Assembly (NCBI RefSeq): GCF_032362555.1
Contig: NC_083535.1
Span: forward strand, 2,542,001 to 2,606,000
Reading direction: 5' to 3'
DNA from: Amyelois transitella
Lineage: Eukaryota; Arthropoda; Insecta; Lepidoptera; Pyralidae
DNA: 64,000 nucleotides
This document shows positions 23,001-34,363 of the stretch, in pieces (the first letter of the stretch is position 1; the number at the start of each line of letters is the position of its first letter). The translations under genes and the position numbers were made by a program. The notes under the pieces are model-generated. The model saw only the letters and a program-made list of their open reading frames with translations. It did no database searches and was not told where the DNA came from.

Positions 23001-26000
23001 ATATTAAGGATGCGAAACTAATTACTTGAAGCACCATAAAATGTATATAGTTAATTTATATTTATTTATTATTTACTAGCTGTGCCCGCGACTTCGTCCG
23101 CGTGGAATAGTTATTTTGGGCATCATTGAAGCCCTCAAGGATGAATAATTTACCACGTTTTTTTTTTTTTCACATTTTCCATTATTTCTTCGTTCCTAAT
23201 AGTTGCAGCGCGATGTTATATAGCCTTAAGCCTTCCTCGATAAATGGTCAATTCAACACAAAAAGAAATTTTTAATTCGAACCAGTAGTTCCTGATATTA
23301 GCGCGTTAAAATAAACAAACTCTTCAGCTTTATAATATTTTTATAGATTTTCCATATATATCTAGTGTGGAGGACATGGGTGCTGTTTGCGCGGGCAAAC
23401 TTGCGGGCGAATGCTGTATATCCATACTTCTTTCCTAATAGTATAAAGAGAAAAAGTATTTTTTTCTGTAATGAATAAACTCAAAAACTGTAACGCCTTC
23501 AGTAGTATAATATACGTACTTATGTACGAGTAAATATTTAAAATCAGGTCTCATTTTAAGTATGTACGTATATTATACTAGCTTATGGGCGGTGCATCAC
23601 TCATATACAGAAAAATTTGCTATGTTAATACTGAAGTTGTATATAAAAATTTGCTATGTTACTACTATACTTGTACTACTACTATGTTACTATTCTATAC
23701 CAAATTTCGTATTTCTTATTCCCGGAGGAGTAGGCAGTAAATAAATAAAATAAAATAAAATAAATAAATAAATACATCTTTCTACCTACTAAGATTTGCA
23801 TACTTATTTCGATTTATCTGCAATCATTACTCTTCATACATTTTCGTCAGTACTCGTGTCCTGAATGAATAAAGTAGTCCTGAATTTTTACACTACAATT
23901 TTTTATTTTATTTTCTATGTAAAGGACAGTGATATCTTGTGAAGAGCGAGCAGTTTAAAGCTGCCACGACCCTCAGCCATAAAAGACTCAGGAACGAAAT
24001 TGGTTATACCTTATAGTGAAATTAATTTACAGGTACACGACCCCACGTTCGCTCCAGACACTTCAGTGATACTAAAAGAAACTCTACCAGCTTTAGAGAG
24101 GGCAGTAAGGGATGGGAAAGCGAGATACATCGGCCTCGCAGACTACGACCTAGATCTCATGAAGGAGATTGTGGAAGAGACTGACGTCAAAATATCTTCA
24201 ATCCTATCTTACGCTAAGTCGACGATGATTGACAATAGACTGCAGAATTATACGACATTTTTCAAGGTAATCTGACTATCTTTCCTACTGTTCTTCTTTC
24301 TACTGGCTTTAATACCGGCTGCATCATCACACTAGAGTAGAGCCAGGGTATGCCTTTGAACATGGATCCTAGATTGGGTGAGTCAGATTTTTACACGAAG
24401 CGTCTCCCAAGTATGTTCATGACTGAAAGTGAATGTGTGTGTTTGTTTCTTTTTCACACCAAAATTATCTGGACGGGTTTTGATAAAATTTGTACACAGG
24501 TAGTAAATTAACATTGAATAACATAAATTTTTGTCCTAAAATGCTCACAGGAGCGAAGCCCCAGCGCAAAGCTTGTTTATTTAGTGACCTACAGTAAAAC
24601 TTGACCTCCCATCGTTTTGGTATTGGACTTTACGTCTCACGCCTGTTCCCCGAAGTGGTAATAGTACTACATTTTAACATTAACTTAGAATTTTTTTCTT
24701 CAATGATTTAACCACAATAAAAATATCTTTATGTTTTTAACCCAAGCCACAAACCCTAAACGTTCATGTACCAACGCACAGTCGACACCACTGAAAGCAT
24801 TTTGTTGACTTGACATTCCCACGAAACGAAGCCTCGTGCAAAGCTAGTTGCATAGTCTGAAATAGACCCTTATCAATTCGGCCTTGACGTTGACACTGGC
24901 GAGTGCCGACTAATTTAGGTGTACGTAGCCGATCACACTGACACAAGGTGAGGTAGATACCGCCATCTGTATAAATCTAGAATGTCAACTTTTATCTGTT
25001 AAACGTAAAGTCAACAATGGAAATTAGGTAAAGTACCTCATTTCTAGCAATTTTATTCGTAAAGGTACCAGTTTTTTAAGATAGACCAAACCTAACACAT
25101 CAAAGAAAAAGGCATTCAAATCGGAGCAAAAGTTTTCAAGTTATTCTAAGATTCATATTTCTGGCTTCTACTCGTCTTAGGGATATACATCGGTCAAATC
25201 GATGTTTTTACTGAAATCTTTCAAGTACAGACATCGGTCGGTTACAATTTGATGTATGGATGGAATTTACAGATACGTATAAAAACAGTTCCTAAAAAAT
25301 TGGAAATGTACGCTATTCGCTGTGACTGATAGCGTCGCGTGGTCGGTTGTTGTGACTTGTGGCGTAGAGATGTCGCCGCACCACTAAGTAATAAGAATAA
25401 AACTCCAAAATAAGTTTCACCTGGCGGCACTTAAATTAAATACCTTCACGAGGTCTAGTTAGATCTATGTCCGTGTTAGAAGACACCCATTACACTATAC
25501 CATCTGTGAATTGGTATAATAATAAAATTGAGTACTCGAACACTTCCAAGTACTCGAGACAAGTGAAGAAAATTACATAAACAAATAAATAGAGCTATCG
25601 TTGTTCTATATATAAATTGTAAACAGTCGTTTTGATTTAAATTGCCACGTGATTGAATGATACGGAAGGTGTAAATGACACTTACACATTGTATAAGTGT
25701 AATCTATTAAGGACCTCTATTATTTTCCCCTTATAAGCTTTCTTGCAGTGAATTGTGGCCAGCACTTACTGCACATCTTTCCCATGGACATCGTATAAGG
25801 CGATAAAAACTACTGTAAGGCTATGAGCTAGCAAGCAATCTGTAACTGTTTAATTAAATGTATGCATGTATAGTTTGTTTGTTTGTAATATCTTTATTGC
25901 ATAGAAATTTACACAGTAACAAGAAAATAGAACACAGTTATAAAAGAAACAAATCACTTGCAATGGCGGATTATAGTATGTATGTATATACCCTCCTTTA

Positions 26001-27403
26001 GTTCCCGCCACTTTACCCTATTTTGGGCAGTTACAGTCCAATTGCTGACCGCTATTCTCTTGTCTTATTCATTTATTGCCTCCTGACCTCTTTCGTTTAT
26101 TTTATTAAAAACTAATTGTTACTCCGGGTGAACCGGCTGATTCTGAGCTAAGTTACAAATTGGGAATATTACGAGTATTCGGTTAACACATTGCTTGTTT
26201 TACAGAGCAAAGGTATCGGCATAATAAACGCAGCGGCTACGGGCATGGGCCTCCTCTCCAACATGGGTCCTCAGCCGTGGCATCCAGCCAGCGATGACAT
26301 AAAGGCGCTGTGCAAAAGAGCCTCCGAATATTGTAAGGTAATTTCTAAAGTGTCATTAAAAAAAAAGTGCCGTGTGGTTCCCGGCACCAATACAAAAAAG
26401 AATAGGACCACTCCATCTCTTTCCCGTGGATGTCGTAAAAGGCGACTAAGGGATAGGCTTACAAACTTGAGAATCTTTTTTAGGCGATGGGCTAGCAACC
26501 TGTTCAATTCTATTCTATCATTAAGCCAAATAGCTGAATGTGGCCATTCAGTCTTTTCAAGACTGTTGGCTCTGTCTACCCCGCAAGGGATATAGACGTG
26601 ACCATATGTATGTATTCTAACTTTAGTACTTATTACATTTTTTCATAGAGTCAAAACGTGGAACTGGCCCGCCTAGCCACCTGGTTCACACTGAGTCAAC
26701 CAGGCATAGACACGAATGTCTGCGGTTTCCTGACCCTGGACCATTTTGTGGACAGCCTTCAATGTTTGGAGACTGGACTAAGTAGACACGAGCAGACAAT
26801 TCTCGCTTATGTTCAAGAAAGGTACGGTAACCTAAGTACGGTAACCGGACCTAATACCTGAAGGTAGGTATTTACCTTCAGGCATTAGGTCTTGCGTACC
26901 CTGAAGGGAGGAACCCTGGGTCTGCTAATAACCACGATCCTAAAGTTGGTGATTACGTAGCGATTTCCGTCTGATCTTTAAGACTTTGCAGGGAAACTAA
27001 GCCATATACAACCTCAACTACAACAACAAATCTGGACCAAGGTTGAATGGAATAGAATAGATTTATTTTCAATATTGGATAACAGGTATCACTTATTGAC
27101 GTCACATCACTTATATCTAATTATAACTACTACAGCTTACAAAGCGCATGTGTTGTAGAAGCGGCGGAACAGACTACACTGTTGCTCCTTGGAGATCGTA
27201 TACATACATACATACGAAATGTAGGCTTCCGTTGCCTAGAAATTTCGGCTGTAAGTTTTTTTTTTCATTAACTAAGTTATATTTAGTAAATTTATTAAAA
27301 TTGTTTTTTTATTTTCAGATTCTTCGACAAAGTTACTCTACACTGGGATGGCGTAGAGTTGCCAGTGTACCAGGAAAAACTAAGGAAGAGGCTCGCCCAA
27401 TAA
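20100..27403 (+). CDS. aldo-keto reductase, L-galactose-dehydrogenase-like (7 exons)
   Basis: Exons 20100-20182, 22071-22188, 22808-22969, 24033-24266, 26206-26337, 26649-26821 and 27319-27403 join in phase with GT/AG introns to give 328 residues. That is the usual size for this family. The protein is a soluble NAD(P)H-dependent oxidoreductase with an (alpha/beta)8 barrel. The closest pattern I know is the insect group resembling plant L-galactose dehydrogenase: 'GVNYIETSPWYGQG', 'YYIGGKVGRYE', 'VDLIQVHD', 'GPQPWHPASDDI'. Catalytic tetrad candidates are Tyr56, Lys82 and His123. The position normally held by Asp is Glu51 (IETS rather than IDTS/IDTA), a notable substitution. The start codon follows 'aaagcaATG' and gives the expected 'NNLGDTGMKLSHISLGG' beta-strand opening. 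Introns are full of retroposons. Physiological substrate is unknown. Confidence 0.93.
21055..21310 (+). repeat. repeat C copy in reductase intron 1
   Basis: 'agctgtgcctgcgacttcgt' at the start and 'gagattagcgcgttcaaac' at the end, with all intermediate blocks of the family present. Confidence 0.78.
21352..21970. repeat. SINE-A fragments in reductase intron 1
   Basis: A 5' piece lies near 21,352-21,405 ('gtcctgtggttcctggcat', 'ccactccatctc'). A 3' piece with tail is at 21,803-21,901 ('accccgcaagggatatatat', 'tatgtatgtat'). An oppositely oriented piece follows directly at 21,902-21,970 ('gaatctcaagtttataagc'). Confidence 0.6.
22221..22385 (+). repeat. repeat F copy in reductase intron 2
   Basis: 'tattaatatcgtgaggaagc'-type start, then 'gtgatccaatacgggttaga' and 'acaaccggggctaacgacag', the order seen in other F copies. 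Confidence 0.55.
22401..22650 (-). mobile_element. SINE-A, nearly full length, in reductase intron 2
   Basis: On the minus strand it begins 'cccgtgtggttcccggcacc' and runs through 'gtaaaagacgactaagggat', 'ttttcaagactgttggttct' and 'ccccacaagggatatagacg' to a degenerate tail at 22,401. Length is about 250 bp. It is one of three near-complete copies in the window. Confidence 0.8.
23075..23345 (+). repeat. repeat C copy in reductase intron 3
   Basis: The best-preserved copy: 'ctagctgtgcccgcgacttc', 'gggcatcattgaagccctca', 'tcgaaccagtagttcctgat', 'cagctttataatatttttat'. Confidence 0.82.
23738..23772. repeat. (AAAT)n/(AAAAT)n simple repeat
   Basis: A run of AAAT and AAAAT units in intron 3 of the reductase gene. 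Confidence 0.85.
24318..24578. repeat. repeat F piece followed by repeat E (LINE-like 3' end)
   Basis: At 24,318-24,395 reversed F blocks ('gattgggtgagtcagatttt' end). From 24,420 a family-E piece ('gtttgtttctttttcacacc', 'ggttttgataaaatttgtac', 'acaggagcgaagccccagcg') follows. Another E copy is at 32,430-32,620. Confidence 0.55.
25312..25420 (+). repeat. repeat G, copy 1
   Basis: 'ttcgctgtgactgatagcgt', 'cgcgtgg', 'gacttgtggcgtagagatgt' and 'cgccgcaccac' match, in inverted orientation, the segment at 35,830-35,945. A two-copy dispersed element of unknown class. Confidence 0.55.
25873..25990 (-). repeat. LINE 3'-end remnant
   Basis: On the minus strand it ends with 'ctatgcaataaagatattac', a polyadenylation-signal-like retroelement tail. 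Confidence 0.4.
26367..26613 (+). mobile_element. SINE-A, full length, filling reductase intron 5
   Basis: It starts 'gtgccgtgtggttcccggca' and ends in 'gaccatatgtatgtat'. Blocks in order: 'ggaccactccatctctttcc', 'gtggatgtcgtaaaaggcga', 'ctaagggataggcttacaaa', 'ggcgatgggctagcaacctg', 'cagtcttttcaagactgttg', 'accccgcaagggatatagac'. It occupies about 247 of the 311 bp between exons 5 and 6. It is the best reference copy for the family. Confidence 0.85.
26865..27200. repeat. repeat F piece and LINE 3'-end remnant in reductase intron 6
   Basis: 26,865-27,010 is a decayed F copy ('cgatttccgtctgatcttta', 'tttgcagggaaactaagcca'). 27,046-27,200 is the reversed 3' end of a retroelement ('aatagatttattttcaatat', 'gcgcatgtgttgtagaagcg'). 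Confidence 0.45.
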
Positions 27404-27651
27404 ACCATATCTGGCGCATAAATTGAACTAAAATGGTGCAGGTCTATGTCGTCATTCGTACACACCTCTCTCTCACCTCGATAAACACCATTAATGTAGG
27501 TACCAAATTTTCTGAACTTACTTTCCTAAAATGCGTCAATCTGATTTACTTTTTCAAGATTTTTTTTAGTAAATCTATTTATTCTATAAAAATTAAGCGA
27601 TCGTCTAAATGTTGAGTACTTACTAAAAAGCACATATTTGTGTTACATGTA

Positions 27652-27657
27652 AATAAA
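27652..27657 (+). terminator. polyadenylation signal of the reductase gene (candidate)
   Basis: AATAAA about 250 bp after the stop codon at 27,401-27,403; a second AATAAA follows at about 27,669. Inferred from position. Confidence 0.45.
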
Positions 27658-27699
27658 TATGACTAGTTAATAAATATTTAGCTATTTTTTATAATATTA

Positions 27700-30512
27700 T
27701 ATAACGCATTATTATTACATTGTGCCTTTGAAATCTCACAGGGATATAGGTTTAGAATAAGGAGAATTTTAATAATAAGAACAAAACAATACAAATATTG
27801 CACTCGTTTATTTTATTCGTTATATACACACATTTGTCCGTATAATATAATCGTATATATGAGTTCAATACATTTAAATCACATCAAATCACAATTGTGT
27901 AAGTGCACCACGTGATAAACAATTACTTGGGCAGTATCCGTTTTATTCTCTCGACAATGTCGTGAGATGCGACTTAAGGAATCAACACTTTATAATAACA
28001 ACCACGACCTGCAATAAGCTAATACATAAGTCAAATATTTTTCTCCCAATAAACATTTACGAGAAATAAGAATATGTTTATAAAAGCTTCTTTTTAACGC
28101 AATTAGGTATATTTAAGATCTAGATACTTATTATTTTTATGTCTGCATTTGCGAAGGCCAAAGTAACGACCCATAACATGATTCACGACTCACGCTGGGC
28201 GAGTTGATTGTGCACGATTTCTTATAATTTTTACATTCATTAATTGTAGCCATATAATTTCGTTATATGTTTATTAGGAAAAATTGTTGGGTATCCAATA
28301 CAGAAAAATTACATTAAATTGTGCGTATTTTTATATTAAATCTAAAAAATGCACGCAAAAAATATCTAGATAAGTTTCTATCTACATATGTAAGTTTCGA
28401 GTAAATTTTAAGGGCTATTACTTGATAGTAATAATTTTATACATGATTTTTATTTATTAAATTTTTTACTTGTAAATCTAGCCAGCTATACGCTTGTGAT
28501 CTATCTTTAATAAAATCATTGGTATATATTAATAACAACGATACACAGGCCCGATTGGAAGACGGGTTACTATCTCACTAATCTTATTGATTTATTTTTA
28601 ATATTGACTTGGGTATAAAGTTTATACTATAAACGGATATAACTCAATCGTGGGGTTCCCCCTTAGAGGACCACAGGGATTTGCTTATAACTCGTCGCTG
28701 TCTTATTCACTCATGGCCATAATTATTTCCCCCTGACATTATTGGGTATAAATTAATATCACAAAACAGCAGAACTACATATAATAAAAAGTACTAAACG
28801 TATAGTTAAAGAGGCTTAACGTAAGAGAACCTTGGTTTTGTTACGTTAAGTATCTTTACGTTATTCACTTATTGCACGCTTGTGCAAAATAAAATCTAGA
28901 CAAATATTTTTAAACCTTCCCGAAGGCACAACCTATAGTATGAAAAACCGAGCGTCACTTCATTTATTTATGTACTTTTATAAACCCAAACATTATATTA
29001 TGCGTTTGCTTAATAAATATTATACAAAAAACTACGATAACAAAATTTTTCGCGTTGTGTTATGATCATTATTAATATTAATGCGTCTGTAACTTAATGT
29101 CTATTATACGTTTAGAAAAATATGGCACGCCTGATGATAGAGATTCACACACTGAGATTACTTTCAATTGTTTTATGTTATTATGTTGAAGAAGTAAATA
29201 ATTATTGTGAATATAATAAAACTGCTGATTATTTTAGAGCAAAAAAACATGACGGTCAAACAACGTGAATTTTATATAATTACATAGGTACACATTATTA
29301 AACTAATGGTTCTGAATAGGAAATTAATTTCATAAAATGTTATATAAATTCCAAAAAATATGTAATAACAAATTTAAAAAAGTTTGCTCCATACATTTAT
29401 TGAGCAACTTTATTTTTAAATTTGGCAAGCAGGTATTATGGCGAACAAATAGGAAATGCAGTTGATGCCTCCAGCTGCGGGAAAGAAGCCACATTGATCA
29501 TTACAAAATATGTATAAACAACAAAAGCAGTGATTTTTTATAAACGAAGGACATTATAAAATCATAGTTATAAAGGGTTCTCGAAAAAATAAATCGATTA
29601 TCAAACAGCGTACCCACGTGCGAAAATCTTTTGCTCAAGCGATTTTTGAATATCCAATAAGGAAAAAACAATAAGAGATTAAAAAATTCATACATAAAAA
29701 AATAAACGTATAAAATCGATTAAAAATCTAAATTGATAATAGTATAAAATAAGTAAATTATGTTCTCAACATTAGTTTCGGTTATTCCTTAACCAATATA
29801 AGGTGCGTAAAATTAAGTACACACATATTTTGACGGTAGCACATTGATACTGTACAAAAATAAAGCGGGCAGGGATATATAATTTATAACTATTTTCTTA
29901 AATTATAGCTACCGACTCTTGACTAAAGAATGATTGTACTGCTTAAACTATAAAATACCATGTGGCAAATTGAGTATAATATTTCAATGTATAAATTGCA
30001 CATAATAATTATTATAGGCCCAAATCTTCACCGACTGACTAACACTTGCATTAAACTAAAATACTACATAAAAAAATATCTATATGTAACTCTTGAGCGA
30101 TATCTGATTTAAATAAATTACAATCTTAAAATTAATTAAAACTATAATAACAAAATAAAAATGTAGCCTGCTTTTCATATAGGTAGGTAGGTAACGTTGC
30201 TATAAATTTAATAATAAGTAAATAACAAATGTGATAGGCCGTAAGTTTACTTAATATAATTGAATAGTTATCCATTCTAAATTATTTCACAACAAAGACA
30301 GATATAGTCACATTGTTCTAAAACATATTCACCGTTATACATGAACGATTACTTTATAACTTAATAAAGTTACAGGATAAATAAGTTAAAGTATAGTTTA
30401 AGTAATCAAACGTACATAAAGTATGTTCACGCACGATAAAGACCATTCCTATATGCAAAGCATTACTCTGTAGACCTGTTAGCTGCAATCCGTATGTATA
30501 TATGACTAGAAT
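27700..30512 (-). other. AT-rich convergent intergenic region / 3' UTR space
   Basis: About 2.8 kb of very AT-rich DNA between the ends of two converging genes. It has no coding frame of interest and no recognised SINE. Part is probably the 3' untranslated region of the glucuronyltransferase gene. It holds one hairpin at 28,815-28,850 (arms CTTAACGTAA / TTACGTTAAG). Confidence 0.45.
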
Positions 30513-33500
30513 TCACGAAATATCAAAAGTGCGCCGATCGTGCGTCACAAAGGGCCTAGCACCGCGATTGGGGCTCAAACTAACCATATGCGTCCTAGTC
30601 ATCTCTTTAAGCAGATCAAGTAAATTCGAGTAATAATGTGACTGTAAAGTGTCAACATCGATTTTCAAAGTGGGTACCTTATTTTTTAATGCTTGAGTAT
30701 GCCAGACGAGGACTTTAGTGCAGTTGTCAGCTAAGGGTTCGATGTCCTCCATTTTGAGGCCCAAGCTGCGGAGGAAGGCGTCTTCGAGGAAGCCAGCGTT
30801 GAAGGGCATGGTCGCGGTGGGCTTGAGGAACTCGATGTTGACAGCGAAGCCGGCCATGTCGACGGGGAATGTTCTGGATGCGGGCCACGAGTCGAAGAAA
30901 CCGACCACCTGGGAATTTGACAGAATAAACATGTTTATGTGAATTATTTGACGCTGTTATCATGGATAGATAGTATAAAACATATTCAGAATAGTAAAAT
31001 GGTCCTTGGAACACTAGAAATCCTATTTTGGTAGTTCTGTAAGAAGAATACAGACAAAAATAAATCACGCCTAAATAATTTTAAAATAATTTTCCGGAAA
31101 GACAGACAAAGAAGACGTCTTTCCACATGCCACAATGTCTGCATACTTCTTTCGCTTCATCCACATTCATAACTCTTCATGCAAGGTCGACAGTTTCGAG
31201 TACTCTTGACCTGACCTTTAACAAGAAGAATCTGACGATTTTTTCGACTTACAATATCTCCTCTAGAAGGTACGTACACAAGAATAGCAAGACTATACTT
31301 ACATTTTTTGCTAGAAAAAAAGAAGTAACGTGAAATGAAACAAAAAATATTATTATTATTACTCTAGCTTTTACGATAGCTCAAGAAAAACCTCCTAAAA
31401 TTCCAAAAATACTGTTAAATTACAATGTACCAAAATTTATAATTGCAAAAGTATAGATACCTTTCCATTATTAACTACTGGTGAAGACACGCCAAATCCT
31501 AAAATGAGTCCAACAGGGAACATGGACACTTTCTTTGTATTCCTTATTTCATCAAAGAGCTGCAAATCCACCGTGTTATCGTCGTCTCCAAAATAGAGGA
31601 CACCTTCTCGAACGTTCTGCCGGAGCCAGGATAAGGCTGCGAGGCGGTTGGCGACACCGCGGGAAGTATCCTTCTTGTGGGTAAAAGGCTTAGGACTTGA
31701 TAACAGGGTGAAAGGCACACCAGTCTTGCTGAAAAATGATAAATTTTCATTTTTGTATGTGTCCAACATATCTCTTGTCAGTATGTCCTGAAAATATATG
31801 TGAGCACCAACTAATTTACAGAATAAACCACCCGCTTCATAGATTTACCTTTATGATTGGATTAGTGATTTTTATTTTATTTTAAAATACTTTACATATC
31901 TAATCAAATATACATAGAAACTCAAAGGCCACTTAAGCTGTATGACCCAATGTAATTGAGATTCAATTAGTGATAGGTTGCCAGCCCTAAAGAATAATCT
32001 CAAGTTTATAAGGCTTTCCCTTTGTTTTCCAAATCTTTTCAAAAACATCTTATTCGCAAACAATTTGAGCATGTAATTTTACAAATCATATTTATTTCTT
32101 ACTTTAAAATGTTCAAAAGTACATCTGAGCATGTGGGGTTGTCATCAGCCACTATCCAGTGCAAGCGAGGGAGATGCATCAACGTGTACCCCAGCCTTGT
32201 CAACTCCGGTACTTGCTCAGGCCTCGGATAAGTCGGGGTCACATAATATATCATCTTCAAACTCTTTGTTGCGTCACTATTCAGGTGACTTCTCATATCG
32301 TTCAAGTTCACGTGGCATACTTTGTAGTCTACCTTCCTCCAGTCTGCATTGTAATCTTGCTCATAAAAACTGAAAAGTTAATATGAATAAATAGAACCAA
32401 GTCTTCTAAAAAGTCACATCAATCTACCAAAATATGACTTCCTACTAATATTTTAAATGTGAAAAATTGTTAGGGTCCTACTGGATGTACATATTTTGAT
32501 CAAATTTTGTATATAGGTAGAATATAACCAGGAATAACAAATTTTATACATTACCAAGTATTCCTTAAGTACTTTTAAAATAAATTTCCACAGGAGCGAA
32601 GCCCAACTAGTTAGTACCATGATTTGTGATTTGTATACTATGTACTAAGTTTCTCTGTGTGAATTGATCCGTAATTAACAAAGGGACTTCCCTAAAGCTT
32701 TACATTTACTTACAATCTTAATATTACAGCCCACATGTGCATGTAATATCCTCAGGAGCAAACCCAAATATGCAACCTAAATTTTGAATGTCGGAGTTTA
32801 GGGAAATGGCTTCATGCATTTTATTTCACATATTAAAAAAATAACAAAATCTTTTTTTCAAAAGCAATAAGAGTTTTGGTTACCTTCCCACATTGATCCA
32901 AAGAAAAATTGACAGGACACTGAGTAACAACATCATTTTGCATAATCTTTTAAGAAATAACTTTTCCCTAACTTTGAACATATTTTATTCTTCTCTACTG
33001 CATCACCTAAAAGAATGTAAATCCAATTTATCTATTATACTTAATATTATAAATGTGAAAGTGTGTTTATTTCTTTCATCACTTAAAATCACTGAATTGG
33101 TCTTCTTGAAATTTTGCATATAAAGAGTCCTGGACAAGGACACAGGGATGAAAGCTAGTTTATACATGATGAGTGTGTTTTTATCTTTATTTTATATTAA
33201 AACCACTGAAGTGATGCCCATGAAATTTTACATACATACTTAGTGTGAAGAAGGACACAGAGTACTTTTGATACTAGTGGAGACTAGGGCGAAGTTATGT
33301 ATAAAAACTAGACATTTTAATGCTCCATCTATTTTGAACTCCATTTGTGTATGTGTAGTGCAACCATGCCTAATACCAAGAGTACCATATATGAAGATGA
33401 CAAAGTTAATGCCAAAATCCTTCTTACTCTATCCGTGTTTGGCCTTGATGCCATTTGCTGCTCATAAAGCCACATTTATATTTGACTAATCAAGAATGAA

Positions 33501-34226
33501 GGAGAAATAAACAAAAATGTGTTAACAGTGGTACCGTCATGCCTTGAAAGTCGTGACCAACATATGTTGCTCTGACTCTCTTGGCAAATATAATCCAAGA
33601 TGCTTAGTCTAAAGCCTTCTGAAAAATGTATTGGCAGTAAGGTGCTGTTCATATTACAGCAAACACAAGATCGAAGTATCTATGTTGCCTCACAAATCTC
33701 ACCTCCATCACATCTGCTGCCTACGCTTAAAAACTAACTCTTTACTGTAATCACAAAATAATATAAAATCCCTTTTTGATGAAAAATTTATAAACTTAAT
33801 TATAAGCTTTGGCTAAAATAAAAAAAATAATAACAGATTCAAATACGACAGATAAGAAGAATTTTAAAATGATAAAATATTTTTTTTAAATCACATCATC
33901 CTGAAAATATTTTTACAAAATACACATAGACTAACTAGATAGACATGCAAAGTATTTTGTATAAGTGGCCGAAAGTCCAATAATTTTACACATTCGCAAT
34001 TTTGACTTGTCAGCGTGCCATAATTAAGACTCACGAATCCACTGAGCATAGGTTTAAGTCCGGTAATAATGAGACGTAAGAGTAGAACAGAACGGTGCAC
34101 TTCAGATTTTAGTCAAAACTAATTTAGTCTTTAAAGCACTCACATAAAGTTGTAATCGCTATGAGATATTAGAGCGAGACGAATGAGAGCTAACTGGAAT
34201 GTAGTGTGACCTCGTCTATCCGCCAT
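30513..34226 (-). CDS. beta-1,3-glucuronyltransferase, GlcAT-P/GlcAT-S type (4 exons)
   Basis: Exons in transcript order 34226-34144, 32369-32103, 31728-31461 and 30908-30513 join in phase (83+267+268+396 nt) for 337 residues. It is a GT43 enzyme that transfers glucuronic acid from UDP-GlcA to a terminal galactose on glycans in the Golgi. Visible signatures: 'MIYYVTPTYPRPEQVPELTR' (residues 67-86), 'LHWIVADDNPTC', the metal-binding DDD at 165-167 in 'VLYFGDDDNT', 'VSMFPVGL', 'PVDMAGFAVN', 'FLEDAFLRSLGL' and 'CTKVLVWHTQ'. The 'MFPVGL' form and 'FLRSLGL' fit Drosophila GlcAT-P/-S rather than GlcAT-I. The N-terminal exon is short (27 residues plus a split codon) with only a weak hydrophobic stretch (about 10-20). 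An alternative upstream anchor exon is therefore possible. Exon 3 starts at the 'ATTTTTCAG' acceptor, which gives the spacing expected from fly homologues. Confidence 0.92.
31098..31255 (-). repeat. LINE-B fragment in glucuronyltransferase intron 3
   Basis: 'ctttccacatgccacaatgt', 'tctttcgcttcatccacatt', 'gagtactcttgacctgacct' match family B reversed. The tail is missing. Confidence 0.7.
31920..32015 (-). repeat. SINE-A fragment in glucuronyltransferase intron 2
   Basis: 'tgagattcaattagtgatag', 'gttgccagcc' and 'tctcaagtttataaggcttt' match the middle of family A reversed. Confidence 0.65.
32430..33300. repeat. repeat E copies in glucuronyltransferase intron 1
   Basis: 32,430-32,620 ('gatcaaattttgtatatagg', 'tttccacaggagcgaagccc'), and two decayed relatives at 33,035-33,150 and 33,170-33,300 ('ttcttgaaattttgcatata'). 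These look like 3' ends of non-LTR elements. Confidence 0.5.
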
Positions 34227-34363
34227 TGTTTACTACTCGTAGTACCTATGTGAGTTTAGTAGGTTTGACCAAACTATGTTTTTACCGTAAATAACAGACA
34301 TATGTCGATCCAAAAAGAACAATCATGATTAAACCTAAACGTGTCGTTATTTCAATTCTATCA

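Noticed and set aside
31729..31787. Upstream acceptor (ends 31,788) extending glucuronyltransferase exon 3
   Set aside because: It breaks phase with exon 2 (stop codon after joining). The 'ATTTTTCAG' acceptor before 31,728 gives correct phase and homologue-like spacing.
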